Positions 43,901-52,100 of a stretch of 54,408 bases of DNA are shown here, piece after piece. The position numbers and the translations under genes are program-made. The notes under the pieces are model-generated. The model ran no database searches. It was not told where the DNA came from and saw only the letters and a program-made list of their open reading frames with translations. Position 1 is the stretch's first letter, and each line of letters opens with the position of its first letter. This DNA is from Bacillota bacterium (GTDB lineage Bacteria > Bacillota > UBA4882 > UBA8346), in assembly GCA_023435225.1 (NCBI GenBank), contig JAEYRX010000005.1:1-54408 (forward strand), read 5' to 3'.

Positions 43901-46900
43901 GCATGTATCTTCCTGACGGAAGAATTGTGTGCCTTGGAAGAATCGATAATCAGGTAAAACTGAATGGGTTCCGGATTGAGCTTGAAGAAATAGAAGCGGT
44001 GCTTGAAAAGCATACGGGTATTCGAAAAGCTGCGGTTACCATTAGGGAAGATGAGGATGGTTATAAGACCCTGGTTGCTTTTGTTATACCAAAGGATGTT
44101 GCAGATATTAAAACTATTCAGCAAATAAACAAATGGATTAAAAAATTGTTACCCAGTTATATGATACCGAGCTCGTTAATATTTGTTGAAAAATATCCCC
44201 TTACTTATAACTTAAAAATCGATCGTAAGCAGCTTTCAACTGCTTCTTTGGACGAGATTATTAAGAATTTTGCTTATAAAGGAAACAACGTATGTGAGGA
44301 AGTAGTAGAGGAAAGCAGTAACGCTTATGAGCAAAAGTTGGTGGAGAGCACGGCCGATAACCAAATTTTAGACGAAGGTAAATATTTAAGTATCAAGGAA
44401 GAATTAATCTATAAGCTAAGTAAAGACCTTATTGATATAGCATCGGGGATAGTAAAAGTAAATCATAGAGATTTTGCCATAAATGTTCTGATGGGGGAAT
44501 ATGGGTACGACTCAATCCGATTTACTGTACTAAGTATGAAAATAAAAGAGAAGTATGGAATCATGATACCTCCTGCCAAATTTTACAGCTATTCAACTAT
44601 AGAAAGACTGATTGAATACTTGCTGGATAACTACGCTCAAAAGCTTTCGGAATATTATGGAAAAGAATTGGAATCCGTATATAAAGTGGTGGATAAAGCA
44701 ATAGGGAAAAGGGAGATTACTGGCAATAATATTAATAATAATAATTTTGGAGAAAAGGAAAATACATTTATAATAAATAACAAAGCTACCGAACCAAGAT
44801 TGGATAGCGTTCAATTACACAGTGAGGAAAGAATGGCAAAAGGTAGAAGGGAACCGGTTGCTGTCATCGGAATCAGCGGCCGGTTTCCCCAATCACCTGA
44901 TTTAGATATTCTTTGGGAAAATATTGTTAATGAAAAGGATTTGATAACGGAAGTTCCTATTGAACGGTGGGATGTAAGCAAATTTAAGGAAAATGAGAAT
45001 CAAATTGTTTCAAGGTGGGGTGGATTTATCGAGGATGTGGATAAATTTGATGCGGAGTTTTTCAATATTTCACCCAGAGAAGCTGAGTTAATGGATCCGC
45101 AGCAGCGGATTTTTATAGAAACAGTATGGAAAGCCATAGAAAATGCCGGTTATAAGCCTTCAGATATTTCAGGCACGAAAACAGCAGTATATGCAGGTGT
45201 TGTTAGCTCGGATTATTGGGATATGATGACATCTGCAGGGTTTGAACCCGATTTACATACAATTTCCGGAAATATTAGATGTGTAATTGCCAACCGGATT
45301 TCATACTTATTAAATCTACAAGGCGCAAGTGCTACCATTGACACCGCATGCTCAAGCTCATTGGTAGCGATTCATAGAGCGGTAGTTGCGATTCAAAACG
45401 GCTATTGCGATATGGCTATTGCTGGTGGCGTAAATGTAATTATAAGTCCATTTATACATATTGCTTTAAGTAAAAACGGAATGCTCAGCATGGATGGAAA
45501 ATGTAAAACTTTTGATAGCAATGCCAATGGATATGTAAGGGGGGAAGGCGCCGGAGTTGTTATTTTAAAACCGTTGAAAAAAGCATTGGAAGATAGAGAC
45601 TATATTCATGCCATAATTAGAGGTTCTTCGGAAAACCACGGCGGTAGAACCAATTCTTTGTCTGTACCAAATCCGAATGCGCAAGCTGATCTGATTGTGA
45701 ATGCCTTTAAAGAGGCGGGTATTGATCCGTCAACTATATCATATATTGAAGCTCATGGTACGGGAACAAGCCTTGGCGACCCGATAGAAATTGATGGATT
45801 AAAGAAGGCTTTCAATGAGCTTTATAAAGATTGGGGACTTGGTGTTCCAAATAAAGCTCACTGCGCATTGGGGTCAGTGAAAACGAATATCGGTCATTTG
45901 GAGGCAAGTGCAGGTGTAGCAGGAATGCTTAAAGTAATATTAGCCATGCAAAAAGGAGTACTGCCCGGATTGGTTCATTTTAATGAGAAAAACTCCTACA
46001 TTGAATTAGAGGGTAGTCCTTTTTATATATTGGAAAAGACAATGAAATGGGAACGACAGAGAAATAAGGATGGGAAACTTTTGCCTAGAGTTGCCGGAAT
46101 AAATTCATTTGGGTTTGGAGGTTCAAATGCCCATGTTGTGCTGGAAGAGTATCAAAATCAAAGTATGGTAACGAAATCAGTCAAAAAAGGCGCTAATGTA
46201 TTTATACTTTCAGCAAGAAATGAAGATAGATTAAGGGCATATGCCATTGACATACTTGGGTTTCTAGAAAGAATAGAAGATAACAGGATAAATGGAACAG
46301 ATGATATGGATGGGAACTTTGAAGGTATAATATATACTCTTCAAATCGGACGCCAAGCTATGGAAGAGAGACTTGCCATACTTGTCTCAAGCGTCTCGGA
46401 TTTAAGAGTAAAGCTTAAATATTATATTGACGGCAACAACACATCTACAACTCTGTTTACCGGAAATATTAGAGAAATTAGAGAAAAAGCCTCTTTACTT
46501 ATTGAAGGTGAAGAGGGTGATGAATACATTAAAATGATCATTTCCAATAATAAAATGGAAAAACTGGCGCAGTTGTGGACCATTGGCATCAATGTTAACT
46601 GGAATTTGTTATACCAAGATCATCAGCCCAGACGTATACCTCTGCCATCCTATCCTTTTATGAAGACCAGACATTGGCTGCCGGAGGTTGATATCCAGGG
46701 AAGAGTGGCAACAAGTACGGGTATTATAACATATATTCATCCGTTATTACATCAAAACACCTCAGATCTATCGGAACAACGGTACAGTTCGAGTTTCACC
46801 GGGGAGGAATTTTTCTTAACCCATCATATCGTGAACGGGCAAAAGGTTTTACCGGGAGTAGCCTACCTGGAGATGGCCCGGGCGGCGGTAGAACGGGCAA

Positions 46901-49146
46901 TGGGAAACGAAGCAGGCCAGGCCGGGATACGGCTGAAAGATGTGGTCTGGATTCGCCCCATCATAGTAGGAGAAGAATCTATTCAGGTTAATATCGGACT
47001 TTATCCCGAAGATTGTGTCTTAGGAGAAGAAGACGGCGAGATCGGTTATGAAATATATGGTGAAACTGAAGTGGAAGATGACGCGCGCGTGCGAATATAT
47101 AACCAGGGGAGAGCAATGTTAGCTCCGGTGGAAGAAATACCGGTTTTGGACCTTGAAGAAATTCATGCGGAGTGCAACATAAAGATACTTCAAGCTGATG
47201 AAGTCTATGAAGCCTTTAAAGCGATGGGAATCCAGTATGGCGATGCACATAAGGGAATTGAACAGATATATGTAGGGCAAGAGCAAGTATTGGCAAGATT
47301 GTCCTTGCCATCTTCAGTCACTGCAACAAAAGAAGAATTTATTCTGCATCCGAGTATTATGGATTCAGCATTACAGGCATCGATTGGGCTTGCGACAAAT
47401 TTTGAAGATAGGGCTTTATCAGCGAATAAGGCGAATAAGCCGATATTACCGTTTGCCTTACACGAGCTGGAAGTTTTCGGAAACAGTACTTCTTGCAGAT
47501 GGGCCTGGATTCGAAGCAGTGAGGGAAGCAAGGCGGAAGATAAGGTTCAGAAATTGGATATTGATATATGCGATGAACAAGGGAACGTGTGTGTACGGTT
47601 GAAAGGATTTTCAACCAGAGCGCTGGAAGGAGAGCTTCAAACCAGTAAACTGAAGGAAACAAATTCGGTTATGACTACTCTGGAAGCCCGGGAAGAAACC
47701 TATATACTGACTCCTGTTTGGGACAAAGTTTCCATCAAGAGGGTAGAAACCTTCCCTAAAGGTGCCGAACAGGTCGTGATGGTTGGAGGAACCAAAGAAG
47801 ATCAAAATACGATTAAGAAACAATATCCAAACGCGGCTATTTTAGAAATATCAACTGCTGATAGTATCGATGACATCAGTAACAAACTAGCAGCATATGG
47901 AACCGTGCATCATATTCTGTGGGTAACTCCGCAACATTCAAAACCATCCCCGACCAATGAAGCTTTAATTAAAGAACAGCGCCAAGGGGTACTCCAACTT
48001 TTCCATATGATAAAAGCTCTCTTAAATCTGGGTTATGGAACCAGAGAATTAGGTTTTAGTATAATTACCAACCGGGTACAAGCCGTCTATAAAAGCGATG
48101 AAGTGAATCCAACCCATGCCAGTCTGCACGGGTTGGCAGGCTCAATGGCCAAGGAATATCCCAACTGGAAGATCCGGCTGATTGACCTGGAATCCAATGA
48201 AGATTGGCCGGTATCCGATATCTTCGCTTTACCCCTGGACACCTCAGGGAATGCTTTGGCCTATCGCGGTGGAGAGTGGTATGGGCAACAGTTAATTCCA
48301 GTCCAGAGCATCCCCATAAAACAGACCTTATACAAAACCGGCGGAGTGTATGTGGTGATCGGAGGCGCCGGCGGGATTGGGGAAGTTTGGAGTGAATATG
48401 TGATCCGTACCTACCAAGCCCAGGTCATTTGGATTGGCCGCCGAGCAAAAGATGAAAACATTCAAGCTAAAATAGACAGATTGGCCGCTTTAGGGCCTAA
48501 ACCCCAATATATCGTGGCGGATGCAACGAAACGCAAAGCATTGGAAGCAGCATATCAGGAGATAAAGCAGCGTTATTCAAAGATAAACGGGGTGATTCAT
48601 TCCGCGATTGTCTTATTGGATAAAAGCCTGGCAAATATGACCGAAGAACAATTTCAAGCGGGGCTGTCGGCCAAAGTTGATGTCAGTGTAAGAATGGCGC
48701 AAGTATTTAAAGAGGAACCCTTGGATTTTGTGTTGTTTTTCTCTTCCATGCAGTCGTTTTCGAAAGCGGCGGGTCAAAGCAACTATGCCGCCGGGTGCAC
48801 GTTTAAAGATGCATTTGCCCACTGGCTTAATTTAGAATGGCCCTGTTCAGTGAAAGTGATGAACTGGGGTTACTGGGGTAATGTGGGAATTGTAGCTTCA
48901 AAAGCTTATCAAGAACGGATGGCGCAAGCCGGGATAGGCTCCATCGAACCCCCGGAAGCGATGGAGGCTTTGGAGAGACTTCTGGCCGGATCGGTTGATC
49001 AAATTGGGTTAATAAAAACGACGGAACTGTTTACCATGGAAGGTATTAATTCCGAAAAGCAGATCACAATCTATCCGGAAACCTTTTCTTCCGTGATTGG
49101 AAGCATCCGGAATCATTCTGTTGTACCTGATCGAGAACTTATATAA
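40999..49146 (+). CDS. Hybrid NRPS-trans-AT PKS: FT-C*-A(Gly)-CP-KS-DH-KR
   Basis: 2715 residues, ATG 40999 after AGGGGAGAGG. Formyltransferase (about 5-300) keeps the N-x-H of INFHDALLP and the Asp of EVDKGKIL. About 315-560 resembles only the rear half of a condensation domain; no HHxxxDG. Adenylation (about 577-1080) has YTSGSTGKPKG; pocket residues read DILQLGMIWK, near-identical to glycine codes. Carrier Ser1172 (GYDSI). KS about 1284-1720: Cys1451 (DTACSSS), His1586, His1633. No AT follows. DH about 1914-2220: His1943 (HIVNGQKVLP) and Asp2122. KR about 2250-2690: GGAGGIG, Ser2583, Tyr2596. There is no terminal carrier, so the module is completed by the next protein. Predicted to load N-formylglycine and extend it. 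Confidence 0.93.
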   Translation: MDSNSKFKCCLIGDGALLIACGELILASDNEICCVVTSNTAIREWAEEKEIRCLDSEEPYYDSLKKYIFDYLFSIVYLKVIPSDVLALAKIMSINFHDALLPQYAGIHATSWAIMNGEKKHGITWHIMLDEVDKGKILKQSEISIEPQETALSLNLKCYEAGLDAFAELLEDLVKGSQLGEEQELSKRTYFSKYNRPSFGCIISWDLEAEQIDAFVRALEFGKYHNKMGIAKIMVEDDFFIIKRVRITEVKSIELPGTITECNEKYIRISTGSQDIEIDTLMGLDGALVSISDLVSKYNIKVMDRLSDIDNEKGRKITEIYNSIAPKEDYWVREISKISRMSYPEFIHKNKLSIENGDKTGYYTIECKIPQKYLDLLYNKEDKYCSLKYCITAYVAFIAKEYHLDFINLGISYDALERTLGDLKGFFGDILPISIENVRDYTLNDLFLHVSAIVEETIKNKTFAYDIVIRYPQIQEAVNLKNGFPICVIQTNDLNSYRPGKNLCFSIIVQGNNNSSWSFIYNTVLLSEGEIVHIANNLSTFLERWSMAPEKILANVSIESEDKIKQLVFKRNQTHSDYPKDKCVHQLFRERTKEDPEAVAVIFEDKQMTYKELDEKSSRLAQFLKRNNVVRGELIGLYMERDIDILVSMLGILKAGGAYVPLDPIYPSERIKYMIHDAEIIVILTQERLKNNLPKNKIKTFCIDSDWEKFTKDTKKESNKRKTKVSSTKTTFDDLAYVIYTSGSTGKPKGVEVSHRGLVNFLHSMAKEPGFTKNDRILSLTTICFDISGLEMFLPLITGGQVEILSSEVARDGFMLKEKIESGNITVVQATPATWEMLLAVEWNKKMPMKILCGGEALSKTLAQKLLDRSNELWNMYGPTETTIWSTVSRVLPGEQITIGHPIANTQIYILDESLKPVPDGVEGEIYIGGDGIARGYLNRRELTAEKFIVNPFDNDSGSKIYKTGDTGMYLPDGRIVCLGRIDNQVKLNGFRIELEEIEAVLEKHTGIRKAAVTIREDEDGYKTLVAFVIPKDVADIKTIQQINKWIKKLLPSYMIPSSLIFVEKYPLTYNLKIDRKQLSTASLDEIIKNFAYKGNNVCEEVVEESSNAYEQKLVESTADNQILDEGKYLSIKEELIYKLSKDLIDIASGIVKVNHRDFAINVLMGEYGYDSIRFTVLSMKIKEKYGIMIPPAKFYSYSTIERLIEYLLDNYAQKLSEYYGKELESVYKVVDKAIGKREITGNNINNNNFGEKENTFIINNKATEPRLDSVQLHSEERMAKGRREPVAVIGISGRFPQSPDLDILWENIVNEKDLITEVPIERWDVSKFKENENQIVSRWGGFIEDVDKFDAEFFNISPREAELMDPQQRIFIETVWKAIENAGYKPSDISGTKTAVYAGVVSSDYWDMMTSAGFEPDLHTISGNIRCVIANRISYLLNLQGASATIDTACSSSLVAIHRAVVAIQNGYCDMAIAGGVNVIISPFIHIALSKNGMLSMDGKCKTFDSNANGYVRGEGAGVVILKPLKKALEDRDYIHAIIRGSSENHGGRTNSLSVPNPNAQADLIVNAFKEAGIDPSTISYIEAHGTGTSLGDPIEIDGLKKAFNELYKDWGLGVPNKAHCALGSVKTNIGHLEASAGVAGMLKVILAMQKGVLPGLVHFNEKNSYIELEGSPFYILEKTMKWERQRNKDGKLLPRVAGINSFGFGGSNAHVVLEEYQNQSMVTKSVKKGANVFILSARNEDRLRAYAIDILGFLERIEDNRINGTDDMDGNFEGIIYTLQIGRQAMEERLAILVSSVSDLRVKLKYYIDGNNTSTTLFTGNIREIREKASLLIEGEEGDEYIKMIISNNKMEKLAQLWTIGINVNWNLLYQDHQPRRIPLPSYPFMKTRHWLPEVDIQGRVATSTGIITYIHPLLHQNTSDLSEQRYSSSFTGEEFFLTHHIVNGQKVLPGVAYLEMARAAVERAMGNEAGQAGIRLKDVVWIRPIIVGEESIQVNIGLYPEDCVLGEEDGEIGYEIYGETEVEDDARVRIYNQGRAMLAPVEEIPVLDLEEIHAECNIKILQADEVYEAFKAMGIQYGDAHKGIEQIYVGQEQVLARLSLPSSVTATKEEFILHPSIMDSALQASIGLATNFEDRALSANKANKPILPFALHELEVFGNSTSCRWAWIRSSEGSKAEDKVQKLDIDICDEQGNVCVRLKGFSTRALEGELQTSKLKETNSVMTTLEAREETYILTPVWDKVSIKRVETFPKGAEQVVMVGGTKEDQNTIKKQYPNAAILEISTADSIDDISNKLAAYGTVHHILWVTPQHSKPSPTNEALIKEQRQGVLQLFHMIKALLNLGYGTRELGFSIITNRVQAVYKSDEVNPTHASLHGLAGSMAKEYPNWKIRLIDLESNEDWPVSDIFALPLDTSGNALAYRGGEWYGQQLIPVQSIPIKQTLYKTGGVYVVIGGAGGIGEVWSEYVIRTYQAQVIWIGRRAKDENIQAKIDRLAALGPKPQYIVADATKRKALEAAYQEIKQRYSKINGVIHSAIVLLDKSLANMTEEQFQAGLSAKVDVSVRMAQVFKEEPLDFVLFFSSMQSFSKAAGQSNYAAGCTFKDAFAHWLNLEWPCSVKVMNWGYWGNVGIVASKAYQERMAQAGIGSIEPPEAMEALERLLAGSVDQIGLIKTTELFTMEGINSEKQITIYPETFSSVIGSIRNHSVVPDRELI
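46738..46893 (+). repeat. DH-start DNA repeated at 52619-52774
   Basis: The first ~155 bp of the DH region is closely matched by 52619-52774 in the next gene. Perfect runs include 20 nt starting at TTACATCAAAAC and 24 nt ending in GGCCCGGGCGGCGGT. This points to recent module duplication or gene conversion. Between the runs the active-site codons differ. Confidence 0.7.
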
Positions 49147-49174
49147 ACTGGCTACGAGAAACGAGGATGAATAC

Positions 49175-52100
49175 ATGAAAACGAAAGAAAAACTGCAAAT
49201 AGAAGAGATGGATAAGCTCCTTTGCAGGTTGTTATGGTGTCAATTGCAATCTATGGGATTGCTTAAAGAAACGGAAATAAAAATTAACGATCTCAAAGCC
49301 AAAAGCGGATTAAGTGATATATACGGTAGATGGCTCGAAGAAAGTATCGCGGTATTAACCCGGAATAATTATCTTCTAAACAATGGGTCCTCATACATAG
49401 TGAACGATCCAACTCCAATCGATATGGAGACTGAATGGCAGGAGTGGGAGCGTCAAATCGGCCCGCTACGGGAAACCCCCAACCTAAAAGCCCAGATAAA
49501 TTTAGTTGAGGCTACATTGCGGGTGTTACCGGAGATACTGACCGGGAAAATATTGGCCACCGATATCATGTTTCCCAACTCCTCCATGGAATTGGTCGCC
49601 GGGATATATAAAAACAACACCATAGCAGATTATTTTAATGAAGTTTTAGCCGACACAGTATGTGTATTTATCCAGGCACGGCTGGCAAAAGATCCGTCAG
49701 CCCGGATTTCCATCATTGAAATTGGCGCGGGTACCGGGGGTACCAGCGCCATGGTCTTCCGTAAACTTGCGCCGTACCGGGAACATATTCAGGAATATTG
49801 TTATACCGATATCTCAAAAGCCTTTTTAATCCATGCCGAAACGGAATACGGGCCGGATAATCCATATTTATCCTGTAAGCTCTTCAATGTGGAAGCGCCG
49901 ATAGCCGGACAAGGGATAAGCCTCGGCGGGTATGATATTGCAATTGCCACCAATGTACTGCATGCTACTAAAAACATTCATGAAACAATCCGGAATGCTA
50001 AAGCAACCGTCAAAAAAAACGGATTGTTATTGTTAAATGAGAACAGCCAAAATTCTTTATTTATGCACTTAACCTTTGGCTTGTTAGAGGGATGGTGGTT
50101 GTATGAGGATGCGGAGTTGCGGATTCCGGGTTCTCCGATATTATCAGCTAAGACATGGCAGACAGTGCTGGAGCAAGAGGGATTCCGGTCGGTCTTCTTT
50201 CCGATGCAAATAATTCATGATTTGGATCAACAGATAATTGTTGCTGAAAGTGATGGAATTATTCGTCAGCGACGATTGATCCAGCCGCAGCCAAGGATAC
50301 CGATGAAAAAGAGAATTACGGTGAAGACCTATCAAGAACCATCTTTCAAACAAAAGCCTTTAACAACCGGGGATAGAGGAATAACAGCAGAATTGTTACG
50401 AGAGAGAAGTACAGCTTATGTAAAAAAAATGGTCGGGGAAATACTCAAAATTCCGGATCATAAGATTGATTCCGCGGCACCGCTAGAAACATATGGGATT
50501 GATTCAATTTTGGTCATTCAATTGACCAATACACTTTCTAAAACCCTAGCTAATATTACCAGTACCCTATTCTTTGAATATCAAACCATAGACGCCTTGG
50601 TAGAGCATTTCATCCAGACCCAAAAAGATTCGTTAATTAAGCTATTAGGGATAGTCGACCGGGAACTTAAAGAAGAGTTGCCAAGTGGAGAGGAAAAGAC
50701 TGCCTCGTCATTACCAATGCGTCCTAATTTAAGAAGATCCAGGCGTTTTCTACCATCGGCTTATTCAAAAATCCAAACATCGAAGATTCAAGATATTGCG
50801 ATTATCGGCCTATCCGGGCGGTATCCCGGCGCCAATAATGTGAATGAATATTGGCAGAATTTAAAGGCAGGGCGCAATTGCATTGCCGAAATCCCCAAGG
50901 AACGCTGGGATTGGCGGAAATATTACCACGAAGAGAAAGGTAAAGAGGGTTCCATGTATACCAAATGGGGAGGATTTATCGCGGATATAGATAAATTTGA
51001 TCCGTTATTTTTCCAAATATCACCCAAAGAAGCGGAAAACATGGATCCACAGGAGCGGGTATTCCTAGAAGAAGCCTACGCAAGCATTGAGGATGCTGGC
51101 TATACCCCGGCCACTCTTTGTGATAGTCGGAAAGTCGGAGTATTTGTGGGAGTAATGAATGCGGACTACCCAACCGGAGCTAGTTATTGGTCGATCGCCA
51201 ACCGGGTCTCCTATCTGATGAATTTTCAAGGCCCGAGTATGGCGGTGGATACCGCATGTTCTTCATCCCTGACTGCGATCCATTTAGCGCTTGAGAGTCT
51301 ATACAATGGCACAAGCGACTGTGCTATAGCAGGTGGAGTAAACCTGATCATTGATCCGAAGCATTATCTGATATTAACCAGCATGGAAATGCTTTCGGCT
51401 GGGGATCAATGCAAGGCTTTTGGAGACCAGGCGGATGGATTTGTTGACGGTGAAGGTGTGGGTGCAGTCGTTTTAAAACCGTTAGCCCAAGCGATAGCCG
51501 ACGGGGATCATATTTACGGCATTCTCAAGGGGAGTATGGTAAATGCCGGAGGCAAAACGAATGGTTACACAGTGCCCAATCCCTTGGCCCAAAGGTTACT
51601 TGTCCGGGCCGCTTTGGAAAGGTCGGGAGTAAATGCCCGGACAATTAGTTATATCGAAGCGCATGGAACCGGAACTAAACTTGGAGATCCAATCGAGATT
51701 GCCGGACTAACCCAAGCGTTTCTTAAAGATACTGAAGAGACCGGATACTGTGCGATAGGTTCGGTGAAAACCAATATCGGCCATTTAGAAGCAGCAGCGG
51801 GAATTGCCGGATTAACTAAGGTTATTATGCAATTAAAACACCGTAAGATAGCACCCAGTTTACATTCTGAAGTATCAAATCCCAATATTGATTTCAACAG
51901 TACTCCTTTTGTGGTCCAGCAGGAACTTACGGAATGGAAACGGCCGGTCATCAAATTAAACGGAATTAGGCAAGAATATCCTAGAATTTCCGGTATTTCA
52001 TCATTTGGAGCCGGAGGTTCCAACGCCCATGTGGTGATCGAAGAATATATTCCCGGCAATCAGGAACAGCCGCCGGTTAGAGTTACACCCCGGAACCCGG

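Noticed and set aside
46160..46730. Acyltransferase domain after the first KS
   Set aside because: The region is about 190 residues, has no GHSxG motif and reads as the post-KS linker that ends in a YPF...HWLP segment.
47205..47823. Minus-strand open frames within the megasynthase genes
   Set aside because: They lie opposite clearly coding PKS sequence, have no ribosome sites and no recognisable protein features; several others at 43215-44124 and 51649-53448 are the same.
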